The notes beneath the pieces are model-generated. The model saw only the letters and a program-made list of their open reading frames with translations, had not been told where the DNA came from and made no database searches. Below, in pieces: positions 1 to 12,908 of a stretch of DNA of 64,000 nucleotides; the first letter of the stretch is position 1, and every line of letters starts with the position of its first letter. The position numbers and the translations under genes were made by a program. The DNA comes from Antedon mediterranea. Taxonomy: Eukaryota > Echinodermata > Crinoidea > Comatulida > Antedonidae. The stretch lies in the NCBI RefSeq assembly GCF_964355755.1, contig NC_092679.1:9486001-9550000 (forward strand), written 5' to 3'.

Positions 1-163
1 GTCAAAAACGTTTTTAAATACGATATTAAGCTACTTTGTGCTCTTTGATGTTTTTGTGTGAAATGTTTTATCGAAATGCTCAAAATGGTCTAAAACGGTT
101 TCTAATGTGATTTCAAGCACTTTGATGTTTTTGTGTAACCAAGTTTTTCGAAAATCACAAAAT
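1..163 (+). repeat. Divergent 87-bp monomer plus short 77-bp monomer pair (first occurrence)
   Basis: A divergent monomer (ACGTTTTTAAATACGATATT, AAGCTACTTTGTGCTC, TGAAATGTTTTATCG) is followed at 87 by a short monomer (ACGGTTTCTAATGTGATTTC, AAGCACTTTGATG) that lacks ten bases of the usual AAGCTATTCTGTACAC part. The next monomer starts at 164, so the lengths are 87 and 77. The pair stays together and recurs about fifty times by eye, for example at 1733, 2247, 2761, 5023, 6757, 8489, 9003, 11179, 12909, 19969, 26774, 30401, 39702, 50223 and 62518, and it marks HOR boundaries. A related pair with AAACACGATATTA and GTGAAAAGTTTTAGC (about 1050-1190) occurs too. Confidence 0.9.
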
Positions 164-1593
164 TGTCTCAAACGTCTCCAAATGCGATTTGAAGCTATTC
201 TGTACACTTTGATGTTTTTATGTTAACAAGTTTTTCGAAAATCACAAAATGGTCTAAAACGTCTCCAAATGCGATTTGAAGCTATTCTGTACACTTTGAT
301 GTTTTTATGTTAACAAGTTTTTCGAAAATCACAAAATGGTCTAAAACGTCTCTAAATGCGATTTGAAGCTTTTCTGTACACTTTAATGTTTTTATGTTAA
401 CAACTTTTTTCGAAAATCACAAAATGGTCTAAAATGTCTCCAAATGCGATTTGAAGCTATTCTAAGCACTTTGATGTTTTTATGTTAACAAGTTTTTTCG
501 AAAATCACAAAATGGTCTAAAACGTCTACAAATGCGATTTGAAGCTATTCTAAGCACTTTTGTGTTTTTATGTTAACAAGTTTTTTCGAAAATCACAAAA
601 TGGTCTAAAACGTTTCAAAATGCGATTTGAAGCTTTTCTTTACACTTTGGTGTTTTTATGTTAACAAGTTTTTTCGAAAATCACAAAATGGTCTAAAACG
701 TCTCCAAATGCGATTTGAAGCTATTCTGTACACTTTGATGTTTTTATGTTAACAAGTTATTTCGAAGATCACAAAATGGTCTAAAACGTCTACAAATGCA
801 ATTTGAAGCTATTCTAAGCACTTTTGTGTTTTTATGTTAACAAGTTTTTTTCGAAAATCACAAAATGGTCTAAAACGTCTGCAAATGCGATTTTAAACTA
901 TTCTTAGCACATTGGTGTTTTTATTTAAACAAATTTTTTCGAAACTCACAAAATGGTCTAAAACGTCTCCAAATGCGATTTGAAGCTATTTTAAGCACTT
1001 TGGTGTTTTTGTGTTAACAAGTTTTTCGAAATGCTCAAAATGGTCTAAAACGTTTTTAAACACGATATTAAGCTATTTTGTGCTCTTTGATGTTTTTTTG
1101 TGAAAAGTTTTAGCAAAATGCTCAAAATGGTCTAAAACGATTTCTAATGTGATTTTAAGCACTTTGATGTTTTTATGTTAACTAGTTTTTTCGAAAATCA
1201 CAAAATGGTCTAAAACGTCTCCAAATGCGATTTGAAGCTATTTTAAGCACTTAGGTGCTTTTGTGTAACCAAGTTTTTTTGAAAATCACAAAAGGGTCTA
1301 AAATGTCTCCAAATGTGATTTGAAGCTATTTTAAGCACTTTGGTGTTTTTGTGTTAACAAGTTTTTCGGAAATCACAAAATTGTCTAAAACGTCTCCAAA
1401 TGCGATTTGAAGCTATTCGGTACACTTTGATGTTTTTATGTTAACAAGTTTTTTAGAAAATCACAAAATGGTCTAAAACATCTCCAAATGCGATTTAAAG
1501 CTATTTTAAGCACTTTGGTGTTTTTATGTTAACAAGTTTTTTCGAAAATCACAAAATGGTCTAAAACGTCTCCAAATGCGATTTGAAGCTATT

Positions 1594-1597
1594 TTAA
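1594..1597. other. Empty (pre-insertion) TTAA site of the 2.9-kb element
   Basis: The satellite here reads GAAGCTATTTTAAGCACTTT with one TTAA. The left flank of element copy 1 (19969-21565) aligns with 1-1597, and its right flank (24487 onward) continues with the sequence from 1598, with two differences in the first 50 bases. The paralogous site 8350-8353 is also empty. These sites define the element ends and its TTAA duplication directly from the sequence. Confidence 0.88.
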
Positions 1598-1732
1598 GCA
1601 CTTTGGTGTTTTTGTGTTAACAAGTTTTTCGAAATGCTCAAAATGGTCTAAAACGTTTCCAAATGCGATTTGAAGCTATTCTGTACACTTTGATGTTTTG
1701 TGTGAAAATTTTCTGTCGAAATGCTCAAAATG

Positions 1733-2246
1733 GTCAAAAACGTTTTTAAATACGATATTAAGCTACTTTGTGCTCTTTGATGTTTTTGTGTGAAATGTTT
1801 TATCGAAATGCTCAAAATGGTCTAAAACGGTTTCTAATGTGATTTCAAGCACTTTGATGTTTTTGTGTAACCAAGTTTTTCGAAAATCACAAAATTGTCT
1901 AAAACGTCTCCAAATGCGATTTGAAGCTATTCTGTACTCTTTGATTTTTTTATTTTAACAAGTTTTTCGAAAATCACAAAATGGTCTAAAACGTCTCCAA
2001 ATGTGATTTGAAGCTATTCTGTACACTTTTATGTTTTTATGTTAGCAAGTTTTTTTGAAAATCACAAAATGGTCTAAAACGTCTACAAATGCGATTTGAA
2101 GCTAATCTGTACACTTTGATGTTTTTATGTTAACAAGTTTTTTCGAAAATCACAAAATGGTCTAAAACGTTTCCAAATGCGATTTGAAGCTATTCTGTAC
2201 ACTTTGATGTTTTGTGTGAAAATTTTCTGTCGAAATGCTCAAAATG
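1733..2246 (+). repeat. 514-bp six-monomer subunit, copy 1
   Basis: The unit runs from one divergent-monomer start (1733) to the next (2247) and contains six monomers including one divergent and one short. It is followed by a near-identical unit of the same length. Private variants include CTCTTTGATTTTTTTATTTT near 1940. Confidence 0.85.
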
Positions 2247-2760
2247 GTCAAAAACGTTTTTAAATACGATATTAAGCTACTTTGTGCTCTTTGATGTTTT
2301 TGTGTGAAATGTTTTATCGAAATTCTCAAAATGGTCTAAAACGGTTTCTAATGTGATTTCAAGCACTTTGATGTTTTTGTGTAACCAAGTTTTTCGAAAA
2401 TCACAAAATTGTCTAAAACGTCTCCAAATGCGATTTGAAGCTATTCTGTACACTTTGATGTTTTTATGTTAACAAGTTTTTCGAAAATCACAAAATGGTC
2501 TAAAACGTCTCCAAATGTGATTTGAAGCTATTCTGTACACTTTTATGTTTTTATGTTAGCAAGTTTTTTCGAAAATCACAAAATGGTCTAAAACGTCTAC
2601 AAATGCGATTTGAAGCTAATCTGTACACTTTGATGTTTTTATGTTAACAAGTTTTTTCGAAAATCACAAAATGGTCTAAAACGTTTCCAAATGCGATTTG
2701 AAGCTATTCTGTACACTTTGATGTTTTGTGTGAAAATTTTCTGTCGAAATGCTCAAAATG
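2247..2760 (+). repeat. 514-bp six-monomer subunit, copy 2 (absent from HOR A copy 2)
   Basis: This is a tandem duplicate of 1733-2246. In the next HOR only one such unit is present (8489-9002). The offset between the two HOR copies drops from 6,756 to 6,242 across this place, which is exactly 514 bp. Confidence 0.85.
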
Positions 2761-5700
2761 GTCAAAAACGTTTTTAAATACGATATTAAGCTACTTTGTG
2801 CTCTTTGATGTTTTTGTGTGAAATGTTTTATCGAAATGCTCAAAATGGTCTAAAACGGTTTCTAATGTGATTTCAAGCACTTTGATGTTTTTGTGTAACC
2901 AAGTTTTTCGAAAATCACAAAATTGTCTAAAACGTCTCCAAATGCGATTTGAAGCTATTCTGTACACTTTGATGTTTTTATGTTAACAAGTTTTTCGAAA
3001 ATCACAAAATGGTCTAAAACGTCTCCAAATGCGATTTGAAGCTATTCTGTACACTTTGATGTTTTTATGTTAACAAGTTTTTCGAAAATCACAAAATGGT
3101 CTAAAACGTCTCTAAATGCGATTTGAAGCTTTTCTGTACACTTTGATGTTTTTATGTTAACAACTTTTTTCGAAAATCACAAAATGGTCTAAAATGTCTC
3201 CAAATGCGATTTGAAGCTATTCTAAGCACTTTGATGTTTTTATGTTAACAAGTTTTTTCGAAAATCACAAAATGGTCTAAAACGTCTCCAATAGCGATTT
3301 TAAGCTATTCTGTACACTTTGATGTTTTTATGTTAACAACTTTTTTCGAAAATCACAAAATGGTCTAAAATGTCTCCAAATGCGATTTGAAGCTATTCTA
3401 AGCACTTTGGTGTTTTTATGGAAACAATTTTTTTCGAAAATCACAAAATGGTCTAAAACGTCTCCAATAGCGATTTGAAGCTTTTCTTTACACTTTGGTG
3501 TTTTTATGTTAACAAGTTTTTTCGAAAATCACAAAATGGTCTAAAACGTCTCCAAATGCGATTTGAAGCTATTCTGTACACTTTGATGTTTTTATGTTAA
3601 CAAGTTTTTTCGAAAATCACAAAATGGTCTAAAACGTCTACAAATGCAATTTGAAGCTATTCTAAGCACTTTGATGTTTTTATGTTAACAAGTTTTTTCG
3701 AAAATCACAAAATGGTCTAAAACGTCTGCAAATGCAATTTGAAGCTATTCTAAGCACTTTTGTGTTTTTATTTAAACAAATTTTTTCGAAACTCACAAAA
3801 TGGTCTAAAACGTCTCCAAATGCGATTTGAAGCTATTTTAAGCACTTTGGTGTTTTTGTGTTAACAAGTTTTTCGAAATGCTCAAAATGGTCTAAAACGT
3901 TTTTAAACACGATATTAAGCTATTTTGTACTCTTTGATGTTTTTTTGTGAAAAGTTTTAGCAAAATGCTCAAAATGGTCTAAAACGATTTCTAATGTGAT
4001 TTTAAGCACTTTGATGTTTTTATGTTAACTAGTTTTTTCGAAAATCACAAAATGGTCTAAAACGTCTCCAAATGCGATTTGAAGCTATTTTAAGCACTTA
4101 GGTGCTTTTGTATAACCAAGTTTTTTTTGAAAATCACAAAAGGGTCTAAAATGTCTCCAAATGTGATTTGAAGCTATTTTAAGCACTTTGGTGTTTTTGT
4201 GTTAACAAGTTTTTCGAAAATCACAAAATTGTCTAAAACGTCTCCAAATGCGATTTGAAGCTATTCTGTACACTTTGATGTTTTTATGTTAACAAGTTTT
4301 TTAGAAAATCATAAAATGGTCTAAAACATCTCCAAATGCGATTTAAAGCTATTCTGTACACTTTGGTGTTTTTATGTTAACAAGTTTTTTCGAAAATCAC
4401 AAAATGGTCTAAAACGTCTCCAAATGCGATTTAAAGCTATTTTAAGCACTTTTGTGTTTTTGTGTAACCAAGTTTTTTCGAAAATCACAAAAGGGTCTAA
4501 AATGTCTGTAAATGCGATTTGAAGCTATTTAAAGCACTTTGGTGTTTTTAGGTTAACAGGTTTTTTCGAAAATCACAAAATGGTCTAAAACGTCTACAAA
4601 TGCGATTTGAAGCTATTCTAAGCACTTTGGTGTTTTTATGTTAACAAGTTTTTTTGAAAATCACAAAATGGTCTAAAACGTCTCTAAATGCGATTTGAAG
4701 CTTTTCTGTACACTTTAATGTTTTTATGTTTAACAACTTTTTTCGAAAATCACAAAATGGTCTAAAACGTCTCCAATAGCGATTTGAAGCTTTTCTGTAC
4801 ACTTTGGTGTTTTTATGTTAACAAGTTTTTTCGAAAATCACAAAATGGTCTAAAACGTCTCCAAATGCGATTTGAAGCTAATCTGTACACTTTGATGTTT
4901 TTATGTTAACAAGTTTTTTCGAAAATCACAAAATGGTCTAAAACGTTTCCAAATGCGATTTGAAGCTATTCTGTACACTTTGATGTTTTGTGTGAAAATT
5001 TTCTGTCGAAATGCTCAAAATGGTCAAAAACGTTTTTAAATACGATATTAAGCTACTTTGTGCTCTTTGATGTTTTTGTGTGAAATGTTTTATCGAAATG
5101 CTCAAAATGGTCTAAAACGGTTTCTAATGTGATTTCAAGCACTTTGATGTTTTTGTGTAACCAAGTTTTTCGAAAATCACAAAATTGTCTAAAACGTCTC
5201 CAAATGCGATTTGAAGCTATTCTGTACACTTTGATGTTTTTATGTTAACAAGTTTTTTTGAAAATCACAAAATGGTCTAAAACGTCTCTAAATGCAATTT
5301 TAAGCTTTTCTGTACACTTTAATGTTTTTATGTTTAACAACTTTTTTCGAAAATCACAAAATGGTCTAAAATGTCTCCAAATGCGATTTGAAGCTATTCT
5401 AAGCACTTTGGTGTTTTTATGGAAACAATTTTTTTCGAAAATCACAAAATGGTCTAAAACGTCTCCAATAGCGATTTGAAGCTTTTCTGTACACTTTGGT
5501 GTTTTTATGTTAACAAGTTTTTTCGAAAATCACAAAATGGTCTAAAACGTCTCCAAATGCGATTTGAAGCTATTCTGTACACTTTGATGTTTTTATGTTA
5601 ACAAGTTTTTTCGAAAATCACAAAATGGTCTAAAACGTCTACAAATGCGATTTGAAGCTATTCTGTACACTTTGATGCTTTTATGTTAACAAGTTTTTTC

Positions 5701-6756
5701 GAAAATCACAAAATGGTCTAAAACGTTTCCAAATGCGATTTGAAGCTATTCTGTACACTTTGATGTTTTGTGTGAAAATTTTCTGTCGAAATGCTCAAAA
5801 TGGTCAAAAACGTTTTTAAATACGATATTAAGCTACTTTGTGCTCTTTGATGTTTTTGTGTGAAATGTTTTATCGAAATGCTCAAAATGGTCTAAAACGG
5901 TTTCTAATGTGATTTCAAGCACTTTGATGTTTTTGTGTAACCAAGTTTTTTGAAAATCACAAAATTGTCTAAAACGTCTCCAAATGCGATTTGAAGCTAT
6001 TCTAAGCACTTTGGTGTTTTTATGTTAACAAGTTTTTTTGAAAATCACAAAATGGTCTAAAACGTCTCTAAATGCGATTTGAAGCTTTTCTGTACAATTT
6101 GATGTTTTTATGTTAACAACTTTTTTCGAAAATCACAAAATGGTCTAAAATGTCTCCAAATGCGATTTGAAGCTATTCTAAGCACTTTGGTGTTTTTATG
6201 TTAACAAGTTTTTTCGAAAATAACAAAATGGTCTAAAACGTCTCCAAATGCGATTTGAAGCTATTCTGTACACTTTGATGTTTTTATGTTAACAAGTTTT
6301 TTCGAAAATCACAAAATGGTCTAAAATGTCTACAAATGCGATTTGAAGCTATTCTGTACACTTTGATGTTTTTATGTTAGCAAGTTTTTTCGAAAATCAC
6401 AAAATGGTCTAAAACGTCTACAAATGCGATTTGAAGCTAATCTGTACACTTTGATGTTTTTATGTTAACAAGTTTTTTCGAAAATCACAAAAGGGTCTAA
6501 AATGTCTGTAAATGCGATTTGAAGCTATTTAAAGCACTTTGGTGTTTTTAGGTTAACAAGTTTTTTCGAAAATCACAAAATGGTCTAAAACGTCTACAAA
6601 TGCGATTTGAAGCTATTCTAAGCACTTTTGTGTTTTTGTGTTAACAAGTTTTTCGAAAATCACAAAATGGTCTAAAACGTTTCCAAATGCGATTTGAAGC
6701 TATTCTGTACACTTTGATGTTTTGTGTGAAAATTTTCTTTCGAAATGCTCAAAATG

Positions 6757-9700
6757 GTCAAAAACGTTTTTAAATACGATATTAAGCTACTTTGTGCTCT
6801 TTGATGTTTTTGTGTGAAATGTTTTATCGAAATGCTCAAAATGGTCTAAAACGGTTTCTAATGTGATTTCAAGCACTTTGATGTTTTTGTGTAACCAAGT
6901 TTTTCGAAAATCACAAAATTGTCTCAAACGTCTCCAAATGCGATTTGAAGCTATTCTGTACACTTTGATGTTTTTATGTTAACAAGTTTTTCGAAAATCA
7001 CAAAATGGTCTAAAACGTCTCCAAATGCGATTTGAAGCTATTCTGTACACTTTGATGTTTTTATGTTAACAAGTTTTTCGAAAATCACAAAATGGTCTAA
7101 AACGTCTCTAAATGCGATTTGAAGCTTTTCTGTACACTTTAATGTTTTTATGTTAACAACTTTTTTCGAAAATCACAAAATGGTCTAAAATGTCTCCAAA
7201 TGCGATTTGAAGCTATTCTAAGCACTTTGATGTTTTTATGTTAACAAGTTTTTTCGAAAATCACAAAATGGTCTAAAACGTCTACAAATGCGATTTGAAG
7301 CTATTCTAAGCACTTTTGTGTTTTTATGTTAACAAGTTTTTTCGAAAATCACAAAATGGTCTAAAACGTTTCAAAATGCGATTTGAAGCTTTTCTTTACA
7401 CTTTGGTGTTTTTATGTTAACAAGTTTTTTCGAAAATCACAAAATGGTCTAAAACGTCTCCAAATGCGATTTGAAGCTATTCTGTACACTTTGATGTTTT
7501 TATGTTAACAAGTTATTTCGAAGATCACAAAATGGTCTAAAACGTCTACAAATGCAATTTGAAGCTATTCTAAGCACTTTTGTGTTTTTATGTTAACAAG
7601 TTTTTTTCGAAAATCACAAAATGGTCTAAAACGTCTGCAAATGCGATTTTAAACTATTCTTAGCACATTGGTGTTTTTATTTAAACAAATTTTTTCGAAA
7701 CTCACAAAATGGTCTAAAACGTCTCCAAATGCGATTTGAAGCTATTTTAAGCACTTTGGTGTTTTTGTGTTAACAAGTTTTTCGAAATGCTCAAAATGGT
7801 CTAAAACGTTTTTAAACACGATATTAAGCTATTTTGTGCTCTTTGATGTTTTTTTGTGAAAAGTTTTAGCAAAATGCTCAAAATGGTCTAAAACGATTTC
7901 TAATGTGATTTTAAGCACTTTGATGTTTTTATGTTAACTAGTTTTTTCGAAAATCACAAAATGGTCTAAAACGTCTCCAAATGCGATTTGAAGCTATTTT
8001 AAGCACTTAGGTGCTTTTGTGTAACCAAGTTTTTTTGAAAATCACAAAAGGGTCTAAAATGTCTCCAAATGTGATTTGAAGCTATTTTAAGCACTTTGGT
8101 GTTTTTGTGTTAACAAGTTTTTCGGAAATCACAAAATTGTCTAAAACGTCTCCAAATGCGATTTGAAGCTATTCGGTACACTTTGATGTTTTTATGTTAA
8201 CAAGTTTTTTAGAAAATCACAAAATGGTCTAAAACATCTCCAAATGCGATTTAAAGCTATTTTAAGCACTTTGGTGTTTTTATGTTAACAAGTTTTTTCG
8301 AAAATCACAAAATGGTCTAAAACGTCTCCAAATGCGATTTGAAGCTATTTTAAGCACTTTGGTGTTTTTGTGTTAACAAGTTTTTCGAAATGCTCAAAAT
8401 GGTCTAAAATGTTTCCAAATGCGATTTGAAGCTATTCTGTACACTTTGATGTTTTGTGTGAAAATTTTCTGTCGAAATGCTCAAAATGGTCAAAAACGTT
8501 TTTAAATACGATATTAAGCTACTTTGTGCTCTTTGATGTTTTTGTGTGAAATGTTTTATCGAAATGCTCAAAATGGTCTAAAACGGTTTCTAATGTGATT
8601 TCAAGCACTTTGATGTTTTTGTGTAACCAAGTTTTTCGAAAATCACAAAATTGTCTAAAACGTCTCCAAATGCGATTTGAAGCTATTCTGTACTCTTTGA
8701 TTTTTTTATTTTAACAAGTTTTTCGAAAATCACAAAATGGTCTAAAACGTCTCCAAATGTGATTTGAAGCTATTCTGTACACTTTTATGTTTTTATGTTA
8801 GCAAGTTTTTTTGAAAATCACAAAATGGTCTAAAACGTCTACAAATGCGATTTGAAGCTAATCTGTACACTTTGATGTTTTTATGTTAACAAGTTTTTTC
8901 GAAAATCACAAAATGGTCTAAAACGTTTCCAAATGCGATTTGAAGCTATTCTGTACACTTTGATGTTTTGTGTGAAAATTTTCTGTCGAAATGCTCAAAA
9001 TGGTCAAAAACGTTTTTAAATACGATATTAAGCTACTTTGTGCTCTTTGATGTTTTTGTGTGAAATGTTTTATCGAAATTCTCAAAATGGTCTAAAACGG
9101 TTTCTAATGTGATTTCAAGCACTTTGATGTTTTTGTGTAACCAAGTTTTTCGAAAATCACAAAATTGTCTAAAACGTCTCCAAATGCGATTTGAAGCTAT
9201 TCTGTACACTTTGATGTTTTTATGTTAACAAGTTTTTCGAAAATCACAAAATGGTCTAAAACGTCTCCAAATGCGATTTGAAGCTATTCTGTACACTTTG
9301 ATGTTTTTATGTTAACAAGTTTTTCGAAAATCACAAAATGGTCTAAAACGTCTCTAAATGCGATTTGAAGATTTTCTGTACACTTTGATGTTTTTATGTT
9401 AACAACTTTTTTCGAAAATCACAAAATGGTCTAAAATGTCTCCAAATGCGATTTGAAGCTATTCTAAGCACTTTGATGTTTTTATGTTAACAAGTTTTTT
9501 CGAAAATCACAAAATGGTCTAAAACGTCTCCAATAGCGATTTTAAGCTATTCTGTACACTTTGATGTTTTTATGTTAACAACTTTTTTCGAAAATCACAA
9601 AATGGTCTAAAATGTCTCCAAATGCGATTTGAAGCTATTCTAAGCACTTTGGTGTTTTTATGGAAACAATTTTTTTCGAAAATCACAAAATGGTCTAAAA

Positions 9701-12700
9701 CGTCTCCAATAGCGATTTGAAGCTTTTCTTTACACTTTGGTGTTTTTATGTTAACAAGTTTTTTCGAAAATCACAAAATGGTCTAAAACGTCTCCAAATG
9801 CGATTTGAAGCTATTCTGTACACTTTGATGTTTTTATGTTAACAAGTTTTTTCGAAAATCACAAAATGGTCTAAAACGTCTACAAATGCAATTTGAAGCT
9901 ATTCTAAGCACTTTGATGTTTTTATGTTAACAAGTTTTTTCGAAAATCACAAAATGGTCTAAAACGTCTGCAAATGCAATTTGAAGCTATTCTAAGCACT
10001 TTTGTGTTTTTATTTAAACAAATTTTTTCGAAACTCACAAAATGGTCTAAAACGTCTCCAAATGCGATTTGAAGCTATTTTAAGCACTTTGGTGTTTTTG
10101 TGTTAACAAGTTTTTCGAAATGCTCAAAATGGTCTAAAACGTTTTTAAACACGATATTAAGCTATTTTGTACTCTTTGATGTTTTTTTGTGAAAAGTTTT
10201 AGCAAAATGCTCAAAATGGTCTAAAACGATTTCTAATGTGATTTTAAGCACTTTGATGTTTTTATGTTAACTAGTTTTTTCGAAAATCACAAAATGGTCT
10301 AAAACGTCTCCAAATGCGATTTGAAGCTATTTTAAGCACTTAGGTGCTTTTGTGTAACCAAGTTTTTTTTGAAAATCACAAAAGGGTCTAAAATGTCTCC
10401 AAATGTGATTTGAAGCTATTTTAAGCACTTTGATGTTTTTATGTTAACAAGTTTTTTAGAAAATCACAAAATGGTCTAAAACATCTCTAAATGCGATTTA
10501 AAGCTATTCTGTACACTTTGGTGTTTTTATGTTAACAAGTTTTTTCGAAAATCACAAAATGGTCTAAAACGTCTCCAAATGCGATTTAAAGCTATTTAAA
10601 GCACTTTGGTGTTTTTAGGTTAACAAGTTTTTTTCGAAAATCACAAAATGGTCTAAAACGTCTACAAATGCGATTTGAAGCTATTCTAAGCACTTTGGTG
10701 TTTTTATGTTAACAAGTTTTTTTGAAAATCACAAAATGGTCTAAAACGTCTCTAAATGCGATTTGAAGCTTTTCTGTACACTTTAATGTTTTTATGTTTA
10801 ACAACTTTTTTCGAAAATCACAAAATGGTCTAAAATGTCTCCAAATGCGATTTGAAGCTATTCTAAGCACTTTGGTGTTTTTATGGAAACAATTTTTTTC
10901 GAAAATCACAAAATGGTCTAAAACGTCTCCAATAGCGATTTGAAGCTTTTCTGTACACTTTGGTGTTTTTATGTTAACAAGTTTTTTCGAAAATCACAAA
11001 ATGGTCTAAAACGTCTCCAAATGCGATTTGAAGCTAATCTGTACACTTTGATGTTTTTATGTTAACAAGTTTTTTCGAAAATCACAAAATGGTCTAAAAC
11101 GTTTCCAAATGCGATTTGAAGCTATTCTGTACACTTTGATGTTTTGTGTGAAAATTTTCTGTCGAAATGCTCAAAATGGTCAAAAACGTTTTTAAATACG
11201 ATATTAAGCTACTTTGTGCTCTTTGATGTTTTTGTGTGAAATGTTTTATCGAAATGCTCAAAATGGTCTAAAACGGTTTCTAATGTGATTTCAAGCACTT
11301 TGATGTTTTTGTGTAACCAAGTTTTTCGAAAATCACAAAATTGTCTAAAACGTCTCCAAATGCGATTTGAAGCTATTCTGTACACTTTGATGTTTTTATG
11401 TTAACAAGTTTTTTTGAAAATCACAAAATGGTCTAAAACGTCTCTAAATGCAATTTTAAGCTTTTCTGTACACTTTAATGTTTTTATGTTTAACAACTTT
11501 TTTCGAAAATCACAAAATGGTCTAAAATGTCTCCAAATGCGATTTGAAGCTATTCTAAGCACTTTGGTGTTTTTATGGAAACAATTTTTTTCGAAAATCA
11601 CAAAATGGTCTAAAACGTCTCCAATAGCGATTTGAAGCTTTTCTGTACACTTTGGTGTTTTTATGTTAACAAGTTTTTTCGAAAATCACAAAATGGTCTA
11701 AAACGTCTCCAAATGCGATTTGAAGCTATTCTGTACACTTTGATGTTTTTATGTTAACAAGTTTTTTCGAAAATCACAAAATGGTCTAAAACGTCTACAA
11801 ATGCGATTTGAAGCTATTCTGTACACTTTGATGCTTTTATGTTAACAAGTTTTTTCGAAAATCACAAAATGGTCTAAAACGTTTCCAAATGCGATTTGAA
11901 GCTATTCTGTACACTTTGATGTTTTGTGTGAAAATTTTCTGTCGAAATGCTCAAAATGGTCAAAAACGTTTTTAAATACGATATTAAGCTACTTTGTGCT
12001 CTTTGATGTTTTTGTGTGAAATGTTTTATCGAAATGCTCAAAATGGTCTAAAACGGTTTCTAATGTGATTTCAAGCACTTTGATGTTTTTGTGTAACCAA
12101 GTTTTTTGAAAATCACAAAATTGTCTAAAACGTCTCCAAATGCGATTTGAAGCTATTCTAAGCACTTTGGTGTTTTTATGTTAACAAGTTTTTTTGAAAA
12201 TCACAAAATGGTCTAAAACGTCTCTAAATGCGATTTGAAGCTTTTCTGTACAATTTGATGTTTTTATGTTAACAACTTTTTTCGAAAATCACAAAATGGT
12301 CTAAAATGTCTCCAAATGCGATTTGAAGCTATTCTAAGCACTTTGGTGTTTTTATGTTAACAAGTTTTTTCGAAAATCACAAAATGGTCTAAAACGTCTC
12401 CAAATGCGATTTGAAGCTATTCTGTACACTTTGATGTTTTTATGTTAACAAGTTTTTCGAAAATCACAAAATGGTCTAAAACGTCTACAAATGCGATTTG
12501 AAGCTATTCTGTACACTTTGATGTTTTTATGTTAGCAAGTTTTTTCGAAAATCACAAAATGGTCTAAAACGTCTACAAATGCGATTTGAAGCTAATCTGT
12601 ACACTTTGATGTTTTTATGTTAACAAGTTTTTTCGAAAATCACAAAAGGGTCTAAAATGTCTGTAAATGCGATTTGAAGCTATTTAAAGCACTTTGGTGT

Positions 12701-12908
12701 TTTTAGGTTAACAAGTTTTTTCGAAAATCACAAAATGGTCTAAAACGTCTACAAATGCGATTTGAAGCTATTCTAAGCACTTTTGTGTTTTTGTGTTAAG
12801 TTTTTCGAAAATCACAAAATGGTCTAAAACGTTTCCAAATGCGATTTGAAGCTATTCTGTACACTTTGATGTTTTGTGTGAAAATTTTCTTTCGAAATGC
12901 TCAAAATG
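6757..12908 (+). repeat. Higher-order repeat A, copy 2 (6,152 bp)
   Basis: It aligns with 1-6756 from end to end. It is shorter because it lacks one 514-bp subunit and single monomers around 10.42 and 10.58 kb, and it gains one near 10.7-10.9 kb. Offsets measured by eye are 6,756 near the start, 6,242 near 9.2-10.2 kb and 6,156 near 11.2-11.6 kb. Every difference in length is close to whole monomers. Confidence 0.83.

Larger units (their letters stand above)
1..6756 (+). repeat. Higher-order repeat A, copy 1 (6,756 bp)
   Basis: The unit begins with the divergent monomer GTCAAAAACGTTTTTAAATA and ends just before the same monomer recurs at 6757. It shares private variants with the next unit at a constant offset of 6,756: for example GTCTCAAACG at 165 and 6921, and the CAAGTTATTTCGAAGATCAC variant in both. 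It contains 514-bp subunits at 1733-2246 and 2247-2760. The extent is fixed by eye alignment. Its left edge is the window edge, so it could begin earlier. Confidence 0.85.

Noticed and set aside
5245-5479. Overlapping open frames of 66 and 73 codons on both strands in the satellite, with copies at 10709-10909 and 11401-11635, and a 60-codon frame at 40699-40881
   Set aside because: They are translations of the satellite. An 87-bp monomer is 29 codons, so a frame lacking the usual ATT-TGA stop (where GCGATTTGAAG is GCAATTTTAAG or similar) stays open for two or three monomers. Most monomers have the stop or an 88-bp length that shifts frame.
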